Below are positions 19,296-29,136 of a stretch of 50,708 bases of DNA, in pieces (position 1 is the first letter of the stretch; each line of letters opens with the position of its first letter). The stretch comes from Streptococcus parasanguinis (lineage in GTDB: Bacteria; Bacillota; Bacilli; Lactobacillales; Streptococcaceae). Under the pieces are notes generated by a model, which was given only the letters and a program-made list of their open reading frames with translations, searched no databases and had not been told where the DNA came from. The DNA lies in contig NZ_JUPI01000013.1 of assembly GCF_001074805.1 (NCBI RefSeq), forward strand, positions 1 through 50,708, read 5' to 3'. Position numbers and translations under genes: made by a program.

Positions 19296-20525
19296 TTAGA
19301 TTTCTTCACGTTCGAATGGCATTGACATACAACGAGGTCCACCACGACCGCGAACCAATTCACTTCCGCGGATCTTGATCAAACGAAGTCCGTATTCTTC
19401 TAATTTCTTGTTGGTAACAGTGTTACGGTCGTATACTACTACCACACCTGGTGCGATTGTAAGAGTATTTGATCCGTCGTTCCATTGTTCACGCGCAGCA
19501 GCAACGACGTTGCCATCTCCACATGGAATCAATGTAACTTTTTCAACACCAAGGTTTTCAGCAAGCAATTCAGCCAAATCACCTTTTTCTTCAACGATCT
19601 TTAATTGTTCGTTTTCATAAGTTACAGAGAAGACGCGAAGGTTACCTTGGATTTCTGGGTGGATTGTGAATTTATCGTAGTCCACCATTGTGAATACTGT
19701 ATCCAAGTGCATGAATTTACGGTTGTTAGCAAATTCGAAGGCCAATACTTTCTTGAAGCCAACGTTCTTCTTGAAGATGTTTACCAACAATTTTTCGATT
19801 GATGCAGCATCAGTACGTTGTGAGATACCAACTGCCAATACATCTTTAGAAAGTACCAACTCATCTCCACCTTCGATACGAGTATCTTCTTCGCGGTTGT
19901 AGACAAGTTCAACTTTTCCACCGTAAACTGGGTGGTATTTGAAGATGTATTTACCATACAAAGTTTCACGGTTACGTGTATCTGCGTACATGTGGTTCAA
20001 TGATACTGCATTACCAATTGTCGCAAATGGGTCACGTGTGAAGTACAAGTTTGGCATTGGGTCGATTGCAAATGGATAGTCAGATTCAACAAGGTCTGTT
20101 AATCCTTTTGCTTCTTCAGGAATTTCTGGAAGTTCAGCTTTTTGAACCCCTGCCATTGTTTTTTCAACCAATTCTTGGTTGTCTTCAATACTGTGAAGCA
20201 ATTCACGGATCGCAATTTTTGTTTGGCGTCCACGAATGTTCGCTTCTTCAAGGTATTCTTCGATGAACTGATCGCGAATTTCTGGAGAAGTCAATGACTC
20301 AGCAGCTAACTGTTCAAGATAAAGTACTTCGATACCTTCGTTACGAAGTGCTTCAGCAAATGCGTCGTGTTCTTTTTGAGCGTCTTCCAAGAAAGGAATA
20401 TCATCAAAAAGAAGACGTTCAAGATAGTCAGGCATCAAGTTTTCCAACTCTTTACCTGGACGGTGCAAACAAACTTTTTTCAGTTTTCCAATTTCTGAGA
20501 AAACATGAATTGGGTGTGTAGACAT
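19296..20525 (-). CDS. arcA: Arginine deiminase
   Basis: Hydrolyses arginine to citrulline and ammonia, the first and alkali-generating step of the pathway. 409 residues, normal length. The guanidino-modifying fold is shown by [41 protein letters not shown] (catalytic His) and the C-terminal catalytic Cys in [12 protein letters not shown]. First structural gene behind the operon promoter, RBS AAGGAGGA. Confidence 0.98.
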   Translation of the reverse strand: MSTHPIHVFSEIGKLKKVCLHRPGKELENLMPDYLERLLFDDIPFLEDAQKEHDAFAEALRNEGIEVLYLEQLAAESLTSPEIRDQFIEEYLEEANIRGRQTKIAIRELLHSIEDNQELVEKTMAGVQKAELPEIPEEAKGLTDLVESDYPFAIDPMPNLYFTRDPFATIGNAVSLNHMYADTRNRETLYGKYIFKYHPVYGGKVELVYNREEDTRIEGGDELVLSKDVLAVGISQRTDAASIEKLLVNIFKKNVGFKKVLAFEFANNRKFMHLDTVFTMVDYDKFTIHPEIQGNLRVFSVTYENEQLKIVEEKGDLAELLAENLGVEKVTLIPCGDGNVVAAAREQWNDGSNTLTIAPGVVVVYDRNTVTNKKLEEYGLRLIKIRGSELVRGRGGPRCMSMPFEREEI

Positions 20526-20577
20526 CTATAGTCCTCCTTTTTCTTCGAGCTTGTTCAAAAGCTTTATTACAATTGTT

Positions 20578-20606
20578 ATTATATTCTTTTTTGTTACCGC
20601 TTTCAT
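20578..20606 (-). promoter_or_regulatory. arcA promoter with overlapping CcpA cre site
   Basis: TATAAT at 20578-20583 with ATGAAA 17 nt upstream (20601-20606). The sequence ATGAAAGCGGTAACAA (20591-20606) fits the cre consensus WTGNAARCGNWWNCAW at every position and covers the -35 region, predicting direct catabolite repression by CcpA. A weaker cre-like sequence (AAGAAAACGCTTCA) lies about 70 bp further upstream. Confidence 0.88.
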
Positions 20607-20741
20607 GAAGGATTCTACTTTTTTAATGCAAAGAATTTGGCATTATTTTGAATCCTTCCTATTTTTTAGTTAATATGAAGCGTTTTCTTTGCATATTTTG
20701 TCTTTTATATTGTTTTTATGAATATATATTTTTTTACAAAA

Positions 20742-20770
20742 ATAAAAAAGATCAACAAATTAATTGATCT
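20742..20770 (-). terminator. Terminator of flp
   Basis: GATCAA pairs with TTGATC across the flp stop codon, followed by TTTTTTATTTTT on the minus strand. Confidence 0.8.
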
Positions 20771-21449
20771 CTTTAAAACTCTTTAAAAAGTAGGCTGTAT
20801 CTAAAAAGGTTAATTGTTTTCTCTCATACTGTATCTTATGAGAATCGATGAGTTTCTTTAAAACTTGATTGACGGTTTCTCGGGTTGTGGCCGCTAATTT
20901 GGCCATTTCCTTCATACTGATTGGAAATGGAAGTTGATTTCCTAAACTTTCATAGTCCTTACACAAGATAGCTAAAGATTGAACCACACGCTCACTGGCA
21001 CTAGCTGTCACGACATTACGTAGACGCAACTCTTGAAATTCTAAAATTGACGAGAGCTTTCTCGTAATGAAGAGCAACTGCTCCTTACTCTCTTGGGCAG
21101 ATAATTCATAGAGGTTGACGGGGATAACGAAACAACGCAAATCTGTTACCGCACTAGCTGTATAGTGGTAACGCTCATCCTGAAACATCCCACCATAAGG
21201 GAACAGGCCCCCTTTCTTGATATAATCCATATAGGAAAATTGATCAGACGAATCGAATTGCTCAATGCGAGCAAAGCCTTTTGAAAGAAGAAAAATGCGA
21301 TCCCGCTTATCTCCTGCATAAAATAAAATTTGTCCTTTTTGGATATCCCTAGCATGAATTTCAACAGCTAATTTATCAAATAGCTCCACTGGCAACGCAG
21401 AGAAGGCTGGATGCGAGCGGACCAACTGGTAATCTTCCTTTGTAATCAT
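20760..21449 (-). CDS. flp: Crp/Fnr-family regulator (Flp-like)
   Basis: 229 residues. N-terminal cyclic-nucleotide-binding-like barrel (KGQILFYAGDKRDRIFLLSKGFARIEQF) and a C-terminal helix-turn-helix, with recognition helix KLAATTRETVNQVLKKLID. In S. gordonii the gene at this place, Flp, activates the arginine deiminase operon at low oxygen or during starvation. Only a few cysteines are seen, so Fnr-type iron-sulphur sensing is not evident. Located immediately upstream of arcA with its own terminator. Confidence 0.9.
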   Translation of the reverse strand: MITKEDYQLVRSHPAFSALPVELFDKLAVEIHARDIQKGQILFYAGDKRDRIFLLSKGFARIEQFDSSDQFSYMDYIKKGGLFPYGGMFQDERYHYTASAVTDLRCFVIPVNLYELSAQESKEQLLFITRKLSSILEFQELRLRNVVTASASERVVQSLAILCKDYESLGNQLPFPISMKEMAKLAATTRETVNQVLKKLIDSHKIQYERKQLTFLDTAYFLKSFKEIN

Positions 21450-21578
21450 GTTTATACTTCCTCTTATTACTATTAATTAGTATAACATATTTTTTGATAG
21501 AAGAGGGAAAGAAGCCTCTTTAAAACAGAAAAGTATTTCGAAACACCAAGTGAATTTTATGCTACTGTGATAGAAGAA

Positions 21579-21603
21579 AAGGTCTGAGCAACCCTCAGAC
21601 CTT
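21579..21603 (-). terminator. Terminator of the serine hydrolase gene
   Basis: AAGGTCTGAG pairs with CTCAGACCTT with a 5-nt loop, followed by TTCTTCT on the minus strand. Confidence 0.85.
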
Positions 21604-21610
21604 CCGTCAA

Positions 21611-22678
21611 TTATTCATTCATATTCACACGATGCCATTCATTGATGACATAAGCTAGTTCTCCCAACTGATAAAGACCAACACCACTGATTTCAGAACT
21701 TTCTGGGGTCGTTCCACCCAGTCCTGCAGTATAGATGGCAACCAAATAAGGGGTCGATTCATGGACAATGGCATCCACATTGAGCGCTTCCGCAACATAG
21801 CCCGGTTTTTGTTGAATGACCAAATCTGGCAAGAATTTCTTATAGTACTCACCTGGGAAAGATTCCCCAATCAATTCCAACAAATCTGCATATTTTTCTT
21901 GATGATTCCAAAGATATTGCAAGACATGGATATAATAATCCGTTGTCGTTTTATTATCTTCGCTAAAGGTTTTGACTTCTGGTGAGCGAGATTGACCATA
22001 GCGACTGAATAACTTGCGCGCTTGCTCCATTCCCCCTAAACGATCTGCCAAGGCATAGGCTGGGGTATTTTCAGAGTAAACTAATGAATAGCGTTGCATA
22101 TCAGGGATAGACATGGCTCCATCAAAGGCAGCAACGTAATTGTCATGTTCCCCTACATATTCATAGTAGGTATTGGTAATGTCAAACCGATCTGTTAAAT
22201 TGAGTTTCCCCTTTGTGACCTCATCCACCACCAACATGTTCAACGGTAGCTTATAGGTACTTCCTGCCGTCATTGGTTGAAGATCATTCATGGCAAATTG
22301 CTCTCCTGTAATGGCATTGCGATACGTGAAGGCAACTTGTGACGGATCAATTCCACTTTCCGCTAGGAAATCCTGGACAACCTCTACCAACCCCTTATTA
22401 GCATAATCATAGACAAGGCCATAAGCACTCATCGTTTCCATGTCTGCGTCTACTACTGCTTGCTTAGCTTCAGGAGATTTGACACGTGGTTTTTTCGTCT
22501 CAGGCGTAGACTGTTCTATATCTTTTTCTTTTGCTTCTTTTGTTTTCTTTGCTTTTTTCTCAATTGCTGATGCTGTTGGTTGCGTAATATGCAAGTAGCC
22601 CAGTGCGCTTGTTCCCACTAAGCACAATAGAATACTGATCGCAATCATGATCGAGCGTAGATTAAAATATTTTTTCAT
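21611..22678 (-). CDS. Membrane-anchored class-A-beta-lactamase-like serine hydrolase
   Basis: 355 residues. N-terminal membrane anchor (about residues 11-31), then a charged Lys/Glu linker, then a serine hydrolase domain at about 95-350. The nucleophile motif is STYK (in TAGSTYKLPLNML) and the SDN-like triad is SEN (YSENTPAYALAD). The third motif is KPG (QQKPGYVAEA) rather than KTG. It resembles beta-lactamase-2-family proteins of streptococci, which may act on peptidoglycan rather than on antibiotics. Monocistronic. Confidence 0.82.
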   Translation of the reverse strand: MKKYFNLRSIMIAISILLCLVGTSALGYLHITQPTASAIEKKAKKTKEAKEKDIEQSTPETKKPRVKSPEAKQAVVDADMETMSAYGLVYDYANKGLVEVVQDFLAESGIDPSQVAFTYRNAITGEQFAMNDLQPMTAGSTYKLPLNMLVVDEVTKGKLNLTDRFDITNTYYEYVGEHDNYVAAFDGAMSIPDMQRYSLVYSENTPAYALADRLGGMEQARKLFSRYGQSRSPEVKTFSEDNKTTTDYYIHVLQYLWNHQEKYADLLELIGESFPGEYYKKFLPDLVIQQKPGYVAEALNVDAIVHESTPYLVAIYTAGLGGTTPESSEISGVGLYQLGELAYVINEWHRVNMNE

Positions 22679-22776
22679 ACGAGATTAATTATAAAAGATT
22701 CTACTGAAAATAACAAGAATTATCAGAAATAGAAAACGATTTCTTTTTAAAAAGTTTGTTTCTTTTCATCAAAGGC

Positions 22777-24249
22777 TTATTTTCGTTTAAAGGAGCCCAT
22801 AATTAGCTTAGCGATCTCACGCGCAATCGTCCGGAATAAGGAACTCAAGAAGGAATCCTTAGCTTTTTCAAGACTGGATTTTCTTGGGCGGCCTGGACTG
22901 CGTTTTTGCTCTGCTTTTTCCGTCGCAGCTCGTTCTTTTTCTGCTTCTTTTTTCTCCTCTTCTTGTGCTTCCTTGCTTGTTTTAGCTGCTAATTTTTCAT
23001 AGGCAGATTCCCGATCAATCGTCATCGCATACTTTTGATGGAAAGGCGATGTCGTGATTAAGGCCAATTGTTCACTTTCATTTAAGAGGTCAAAACTCGA
23101 TTGAGGAGAGAGAATATAAGCACGCTCAACAACACTAGGTTGCCCCTTCTCATTCAGGAAAGAAACCAAGGCTTCCCCTGTCCCTAATTCTGTGATCACT
23201 GTTTCTGTATCAAAGTCTGGATTCGGACGAAAACTTTGGGCAGCCACCTTGATGGCCTTCATTTCTTTTGGTGTATAAGCTCGAAGAGCATGTTGTACAC
23301 GATTTCCAAGCTGTGCCAAAACAGATTCTGGTAGATCTTGAGGATTTTGGGTAATAAAGTAAATCCCTACACCCTTAGAACGAATCAGGCGCACGACTTG
23401 CTCGACCTTCTCAAGAAAGAGCTTGCTTGCATCCTTAAAGAGGAGATGGGCTTCATCAAAGAAGAAAACCAGTTTTGGCTTTTCGGGATCCCCAACCTCG
23501 GGAAGTGTTTCAAAGAGACGAGACAACATCCAAATTAAAAAGGTTGAATACAATTTTGGTGAATGAAAGAGCTTTGTAGCCGAAAGAATATTGATATACC
23601 CACGCCCTGATGCATCGAGTTGCATAAAGTCATTTAAATCAAGTGCAGGCTCTCCGAAAAACTGATCCGCTCCTTCTTCTTCAAGAACCAAGAGGCTTCT
23701 TTGGATCGCACCGACAGATTGTTTGGTGATATTACCATATTGGGCAGAATAGTCTGAGCTGTGTTCATAGACTTCCTTTAAAAGGCTTTGCAGGTCCTTC
23801 AAATCAATCAAGGGCCAATCTTTCTCTTGAGCCACTTTAAAGACAATTGCAAGAATTCCTGATTGAGTTTCATTCAAATCAAGCAGACGAGAAAGAAGCA
23901 ATGACCCCATTCCTTCGACAGTCGCACGAACAGGATGACCAGCTTGGCCAAAGACATCCCACAATCTAACAGGGAAAGCTTGTGGCTCAAACGGATCTGT
24001 GATACCAAGAAGCTTGTAGCGTTCTTCCAGTTTTGGTGTCCATTGCCCGGCTTTGGCTAAGCCAGATAAATCTCCCTTGATATCAGCTAGAAAGACCGGA
24101 ATGCCCTCTTTGCTTAATTTTTCTGTGAGGACCTTGAGGGTAACTGTTTTCCCTGTCCCTGTTGCTCCTGCAATCAAGCCATGACGATTCAACATCCGTA
24201 AATAGATAGGCGTCTCAACTGCTCCTTTGGTAATGGTAATACTAGTCAT
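22777..24249 (-). CDS. HerA-like (DUF853) ATPase
   Basis: 490 residues. Walker A is GATGTGKTVTLK near residue 33 and Walker B is LVFFFDEAHLLF; VGIYFITQNPQDLP and NRVQHALRAYTPKEMKAI are typical of the DUF853/YjgR branch of HerA-FtsK ATPases. The tail at about 415-490 is highly charged, has an AT-hook-like SPGRPRK, and ends in a basic amphipathic stretch. HerA relatives translocate DNA, but the role of this branch is not established. Separated from sodA by a terminator. Confidence 0.88.
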   Translation of the reverse strand: MTSITITKGAVETPIYLRMLNRHGLIAGATGTGKTVTLKVLTEKLSKEGIPVFLADIKGDLSGLAKAGQWTPKLEERYKLLGITDPFEPQAFPVRLWDVFGQAGHPVRATVEGMGSLLLSRLLDLNETQSGILAIVFKVAQEKDWPLIDLKDLQSLLKEVYEHSSDYSAQYGNITKQSVGAIQRSLLVLEEEGADQFFGEPALDLNDFMQLDASGRGYINILSATKLFHSPKLYSTFLIWMLSRLFETLPEVGDPEKPKLVFFFDEAHLLFKDASKLFLEKVEQVVRLIRSKGVGIYFITQNPQDLPESVLAQLGNRVQHALRAYTPKEMKAIKVAAQSFRPNPDFDTETVITELGTGEALVSFLNEKGQPSVVERAYILSPQSSFDLLNESEQLALITTSPFHQKYAMTIDRESAYEKLAAKTSKEAQEEEKKEAEKERAATEKAEQKRSPGRPRKSSLEKAKDSFLSSLFRTIAREIAKLIMGSFKRK

Positions 24250-24407
24250 TTCATTTCTCCCTGAATGTTTCAGTTTTCATTTTAACGGTCATCTTTTCCT
24301 TGCCTAGGCCCTTCAAACTGGGCTTCTGATAAGTAAGACACACTCCTATTAGTGTATCATTTTCCTGTCCAAACGCAAGAAATTATACTCCGATTTTCCG
24401 GATACAA

Positions 24408-24448
24408 ACAAAAAAATCTATAAGAGCCAATTGTCGCTCTTATAGATT
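24408..24448 (-). terminator. Terminator of sodA
   Basis: AATCTATAAGAGC pairs perfectly with GCTCTTATAGATT, followed by TTTTTG on the minus strand. Confidence 0.95.
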
Positions 24449-24459
24449 CCTTTATTTTA

Positions 24460-25065
24460 TTATTTTGCTGCTGCAAACAAGTCATTAACTTTATTCCAGT
24501 TGATCACTGAGAAGAAAGCTTTGATGTAGTCAGGACGTACGTTACGGTATTTCACGTAGTAGGCATGTTCCCAAACGTCCAAGCCCAAGATTGGTTTTTT
24601 GCCTTCTGAAATTGGGTTATCTTGGTTTGCAGTTGAAGTCACTTCAAGTTTCCCTTCTTTGTTGACAACCAACCATGCCCAGCCTGAACCAAAGCGTGTC
24701 GTTGCAGCTGCAGTGAAAGCTGCTTTAAAGTCATCGAATGAACCAAAGGCTGCATCAATCGCTGCAGCAAGTTCTGCTGAAGGAGCTGTTTGTTCTGGAG
24801 TCATCAATTCCCAGAATAGAGCGTGGTTCAAGTGACCACCACCATTGTTGATCACAGCTTGGCGAATGTCAGCTGGAATGGATTCAACATTAGCTAACAA
24901 GCTTTCAAGGTCTTCTCCAATTTCAGGATGTTTTTCAAGAGCTGCATTCACATTGTTTACATATGTTTGATGGTGTTTATCATGGTGCAAATGCATGGTT
25001 TCTTCATCGATATAAGGTTCCAATGCATCATAAGCATATGGTAATTCTGGTAAAATGATAGCCAT
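24460..25065 (-). CDS. sodA: Superoxide dismutase (Mn/Fe)
   Basis: Converts superoxide to H2O2 and O2. 201 residues, as in other streptococcal SodA. Metal ligands are seen in [25 protein letters not shown] and [13 protein letters not shown], along with GSGWAWLV. Single-gene unit with its own promoter and terminator. No signal peptide, so cytoplasmic. Confidence 0.98.
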   Translation of the reverse strand: MAIILPELPYAYDALEPYIDEETMHLHHDKHHQTYVNNVNAALEKHPEIGEDLESLLANVESIPADIRQAVINNGGGHLNHALFWELMTPEQTAPSAELAAAIDAAFGSFDDFKAAFTAAATTRFGSGWAWLVVNKEGKLEVTSTANQDNPISEGKKPILGLDVWEHAYYVKYRNVRPDYIKAFFSVINWNKVNDLFAAAK

Positions 25066-25097
25066 TTTATGGTCCTCTTTTCTTTATTACTGACTTG

Positions 25098-25126
25098 ATA
25101 ATAACGTAAACAGCTAAATTATTCAA
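25098..25126 (-). promoter_or_regulatory. sodA promoter
   Basis: TTGAAT (25121-25126), a 17-nt spacer and TATTAT (25098-25103) on the minus strand, about 32 nt before the start codon. Confidence 0.7.
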
Positions 25127-25153
25127 CTAATCTGCTTGCAATTTCTTTCATGT

Positions 25154-26188
25154 TTAGACGCTATTTGCCACTTTTAAAAGTGCCAAATCAAATAAGTAGT
25201 CTTTATCATACGTTCCACTTTTAATTGCATAATCCGTCTCGATGAAGGTCATCATGGCCTGTTTCAAAAAGGACAGGGAAAGCTTGCGGCTATCCCGTAA
25301 GGAAAACTTCACCTGATATGGATTGACCTTGCGCCCTGACAACTCTGATAAGCTCGTCACAATTTGGCTTTCGGATTGGCCTTCTTCTGAAAAAATTTTT
25401 ACCTGGCTAAACATCCGGAATTGGCTCAATAGAATAGCGATCAATTTTATTTCATCTTCTCCTTGCAAGCGGAGGTCTTTGACAAGGGCCTGCGCTTGAT
25501 CAATACGACGCTGAAGAATCATTTGGGTCAGATCAAAAATATTATCTTGCAGGGTCTTGGGGACAGCCTCCTCAATATCTTCCAGACGAATCTGCCCATC
25601 CTCTTTATAGGCCTTTAAAAAGGCGAGATTCTTCTGTAATTCCCCAAAGTCATAGCCTGATTTTAAGAGTAATTGATCGAGTGCATCGCCGACAAACTGC
25701 AAGCCCATTTCTTGGGCCTGACTTGAAAAATAGCGCTTTAAGTCTTGTTCCTTAGGAGTTGCTGCCTCAATGATTTGAGCATCCCGTTTTAGGAGTTTAA
25801 CTAGTCGTCGCTTACTATCTAACTTTCCTTCCGCAAAAATCACCAATCGGGTCGATTCAGAAGGCCTTTCCAGATAACTTTCAAATTGCTTTAGTTCTTC
25901 ATCGGTTAAATAGCGTTTTTTAGCAGTCGTCAGATCCAACAAGTGATCCAAAATCACAATTTTTTCATCAGCGAAAAAGGGAAGACTGACCAAATCCAGC
26001 TCTACCTCAGCATAGGAGGCTTCCTTCATATCAAAATAAGAATAATTCAAATCTGAGGGATCATAGCCTATTTTTTTTAAAATGTCTTTTTTTAACCATT
26101 CAAATTGACCTACATCCTCGCCTGTCAAGACAAGAATAGAAGGCAGAGTTTGAACCGTCAGATGTTTAGTGTCGGTAATTGCTTGCAT
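25154..26188 (-). CDS. holA: DNA polymerase III delta subunit
   Basis: Clamp-loader subunit that opens the beta clamp. 344 residues. Recognised by the family layout: N-terminal ILVLTGEDVGQFEWLKKDIL, LVSLPFFADEKIVIL, ATPKEQDLKRYFSSQAQEMGL, and the C-terminal HolA segment VKDLRLQGEDEIKLIAILLSQFRMFSQVK. It follows the DUF805 gene by 23 nt and comEC within the same strand run; the comEC-holA neighbourhood is widespread in Firmicutes. Confidence 0.95.
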   Translation of the reverse strand: MQAITDTKHLTVQTLPSILVLTGEDVGQFEWLKKDILKKIGYDPSDLNYSYFDMKEASYAEVELDLVSLPFFADEKIVILDHLLDLTTAKKRYLTDEELKQFESYLERPSESTRLVIFAEGKLDSKRRLVKLLKRDAQIIEAATPKEQDLKRYFSSQAQEMGLQFVGDALDQLLLKSGYDFGELQKNLAFLKAYKEDGQIRLEDIEEAVPKTLQDNIFDLTQMILQRRIDQAQALVKDLRLQGEDEIKLIAILLSQFRMFSQVKIFSEEGQSESQIVTSLSELSGRKVNPYQVKFSLRDSRKLSLSFLKQAMMTFIETDYAIKSGTYDKDYLFDLALLKVANSV

Positions 26189-26211
26189 GAAACTCTCTTA
26201 TCTTTATCCGT

Positions 26212-26814
26212 TTAGTGGATTTCGTGTTCAGCAGCCATTTTTTGTTCCAATGGTGGTTTTTCGTCGGACAAATCTGGAGCTGCTACAAAATTAGGAATTT
26301 GCTCAAACGAGTTGCCTCCAAAGCTTCCTTCTGCCGCTATGACCTGTGGTTCAGAAGTTACTCCCATAGGAGTTTCTACTGGTTGTGGGAAGGTATTTTT
26401 TCCTGGAAGCATCATGAGAATCAGGAGAGAAATAACTGTAATCACCCAAAGAAATAGGAAAATATCTAGCCCTGACAATAAATAGAGTAAAACCGGACCA
26501 AGGTTCAAAAAGATCCAAGACCAATGGATCCCAGCATCCCGCAAGCGACGCACACAAATGGCTTGACTGGGTACCAAAATGAGGAAGTAAAAGAATGCTA
26601 AGAAAGCGAGTGCCCATAGACCTGTTTTAGAATGAACAGTTGAAAAATTGAGTATTTCTTGAGCATTTTGATGGGATAAAGAAGTCACGATGTAAAAAAC
26701 CCAAAGAGGCAAAGAAATCAGGAAATTCCAGAAAAAAGCTAGCCAAAAATGAGCTCGACTGGTCTTACTTGAAAAATCTGCATACTGTATCCAAAATTGC
26801 TTAAATGCGTTCAT
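26212..26814 (-). CDS. DUF805 membrane protein
   Basis: 200 residues. DUF805/YhaH-type domain with about four membrane helices: FKQFWIQYADFSSKTSRAHFWLAFFWNFL at the start and the family signature QAICVRRLRDAGIHWSW in the middle. The C-terminal 60 residues are soluble, rich in Pro/Gly/Glu, and unlike the core domain. Function unknown. Located between comEC and holA, 75 nt after comEC. Confidence 0.85.
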   Translation of the reverse strand: MNAFKQFWIQYADFSSKTSRAHFWLAFFWNFLISLPLWVFYIVTSLSHQNAQEILNFSTVHSKTGLWALAFLAFFYFLILVPSQAICVRRLRDAGIHWSWIFLNLGPVLLYLLSGLDIFLFLWVITVISLLILMMLPGKNTFPQPVETPMGVTSEPQVIAAEGSFGGNSFEQIPNFVAAPDLSDEKPPLEQKMAAEHEIH

Positions 26815-26889
26815 ACGATTCTACCTTTACATTGATTTCACCTTCTATAATAGCAATTTTCAGCATAGAAAGCAAACCTCTCCTCATCT

Positions 26890-29136
26890 CTAGCGGACCG
26901 TTTCTACCCTCCAATGATCCCACCCAATCAAGCGAATCGCTCCCCTTTCATCGGTACGAAGGTAAGAAATGGATCGTTCCTCTAAACGATCAAGCAATTC
27001 TTTATGAGGATGCTGGTAGCGATTTTTCTTTCCAACGGAGATTAAGGCCAATTGAGGATGTAGCTGATCCAAAAATACATCACTAGAGGAACCTTTCGAT
27101 CCGTGGTGGCCTACTTTCAAGACATCCACTTGTAATTGGGGATAGTTTCCCAATAGTTTTTTCTCCCCAGCTTCTTCCAGATCACCTGTAAACAAAAACC
27201 GTTTCTGATAAAACTGCCCATAGAGGACAATCGAATCATTATTTTTGCCATCCCCCACTTCATCAGGAGATAAGACTTCGAGATGATGATCAAAAATAGG
27301 AAGTTGATCCCCTCTCTGGACTACTTTAACTGGACTATGAAGCTGTTTCAATTTCTCTTGAAATTTGGAACTGGTTAGACTGCCTGGACTGACATACACT
27401 TTTTTAACCGGGATTTGTCTGGCAACCTCTACCATATCGCCCATATGGTCCTGATCTGTATGGGTCAAGATCAAAGCATCGAGTTTTCCAACACCTCGAC
27501 TCTTGAGATAGGGAATCAAGGTTTTATCCGCATTGGCAGATTGACTGCGCTCTTGCCACTTGTCTCCACTTTTAAAAGTGACGCGTCCTCCGACATCAAT
27601 CAAAATGGTCCTTCCTTTCCAATCGCGTAAAAAGATACTGTCTCCTTGACCGATATCCACCATGGTGATTTCATTTTCTAAAGGATGCTTGGTCCAACAA
27701 AAGATGAGTAGAATCATACCGATGAACAGAAAACGAAGTCTTTTTTGCTTTCGAAGATCATATAAGGTCCCTAAAAGAAGTAAGAGGACGATCAGAGCTA
27801 ATCCCGTCGGCTGACCAAATACCAACGGTACCGACGTGAGCTTTGAGATCCAACGAATACACTCCTCTATGAGTAGAAAGAAACTATTAAAAATCGTAAG
27901 CGGCTTTAGAATCGATAAGACAAATAGCACTGTTAACCCTGGAAGGAGAACAAGATCAAACAAGAAAGAAAAGAGGAAGGTTAAAGGGAGTGACCATGGT
28001 TGAAAGACACTAAAATAATAGGTCAAAAGGGGCAAGATCCCCAGACTAATCCAGAAACTTTCCACTAGCACCTTTTTAATTCCTGAATAAGAATTAGTAT
28101 CTATCAAGGTCAAAATAAAGGCATAAGCACAACTCAAGACTCCTCCAGCTGTCAGGAGAAACTTGGGCATGAGAATCATTAAGAGCATCAAGGTCATCGC
28201 CATATTTTCCATCCCTCGGATGCCCTTTTGAGAGAGGATTTTTTGTAAGAGACTGCGAACCACTGAAACAGAAAAACCTGTCAAGCCAGCATAGACCAAA
28301 GAGATTGGAACCATCCAGATATCGACTGTCTCTTGCAAGATTCCTAGACGTAAGAGAACTTTTCGAATCCCATTGATGAAAAAGCCGACCTGCATCCCAG
28401 ACAAGGCAAACAAATGAATAATCCCTAAACTCGTGTAAAGCTGATCCATCTCCTCAAAACCCGTATCTAAATAGCCAAAAAGAAGGCCGGTCATATACTG
28501 GTTCATTGGCTGTGGAAAGTGCTCCTTGCTCCAAACAATAGCTTGGCGCCTCCATTGAGATAGCCAGTCAAAAACATTCCAAGTTTGGATGGGAAGCGCG
28601 GATTGGATCGCCTCAATTTTTATTTGATAGTGAATGCCCTGTGTTTCCAAATAAGACCGGTAGTCAAATCCTCTAAAATTTCGCTGCCCTTCTGGCTCTT
28701 CTATAGCACCTTTATACGTCAACTCCAACAAATGAGTTTGACTTTGCCAATGCTGTTTTTCTTTTTCTGATTTTAAAGTGTAGAAGACTTGGTAGGTCCT
28801 TCCCTGATTTTTAGCACGAAAAGACAAGGCGTCCCCATTGATCTTGATGGTATCTGGGATCAGATGTAAATGGGCTGGGGGCTGACTTTCTACTTGTACT
28901 GGATGATCTTGTATTCGCTGAAAGACAAAGAAGGCCGCAAAACAAAGGATTGCTAAAGCAAGCCCTAGCAAACTTGAGCGCTCCCCTTTATAGTGATGAA
29001 CCGCTAAAATTCCCACTACTACTAGACCGCTGATCGAAAGCCAAGATGGTTGATAAACACTAAAATACAACCATAGGAGTACAAAGGCGAGATGGACAAG
29101 CGAAAAAGGAAGGTTTTTAATCCACCGTGAAAGCAT
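26890..29136 (-). CDS. comEC: ComEC DNA-uptake channel
   Basis: 748 residues. Membrane channel through which a single strand of transforming DNA enters. N-terminal helices and a soluble DUF4131 domain, then the Competence membrane domain (GLLFGYLDTGFEEMDQLYTSLGIIHLFALSGMQVGF), then a C-terminal metallo-beta-lactamase domain with LTHTDQDHMGDM and VLKVGHHGSKGSS. Its ATG overlaps the end of comEA by 20 nt, indicating translational coupling. Known as CelB in pneumococcus. Confidence 0.96.
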   Translation of the reverse strand: MLSRWIKNLPFSLVHLAFVLLWLYFSVYQPSWLSISGLVVVGILAVHHYKGERSSLLGLALAILCFAAFFVFQRIQDHPVQVESQPPAHLHLIPDTIKINGDALSFRAKNQGRTYQVFYTLKSEKEKQHWQSQTHLLELTYKGAIEEPEGQRNFRGFDYRSYLETQGIHYQIKIEAIQSALPIQTWNVFDWLSQWRRQAIVWSKEHFPQPMNQYMTGLLFGYLDTGFEEMDQLYTSLGIIHLFALSGMQVGFFINGIRKVLLRLGILQETVDIWMVPISLVYAGLTGFSVSVVRSLLQKILSQKGIRGMENMAMTLMLLMILMPKFLLTAGGVLSCAYAFILTLIDTNSYSGIKKVLVESFWISLGILPLLTYYFSVFQPWSLPLTFLFSFLFDLVLLPGLTVLFVLSILKPLTIFNSFFLLIEECIRWISKLTSVPLVFGQPTGLALIVLLLLLGTLYDLRKQKRLRFLFIGMILLIFCWTKHPLENEITMVDIGQGDSIFLRDWKGRTILIDVGGRVTFKSGDKWQERSQSANADKTLIPYLKSRGVGKLDALILTHTDQDHMGDMVEVARQIPVKKVYVSPGSLTSSKFQEKLKQLHSPVKVVQRGDQLPIFDHHLEVLSPDEVGDGKNNDSIVLYGQFYQKRFLFTGDLEEAGEKKLLGNYPQLQVDVLKVGHHGSKGSSSDVFLDQLHPQLALISVGKKNRYQHPHKELLDRLEERSISYLRTDERGAIRLIGWDHWRVETVR

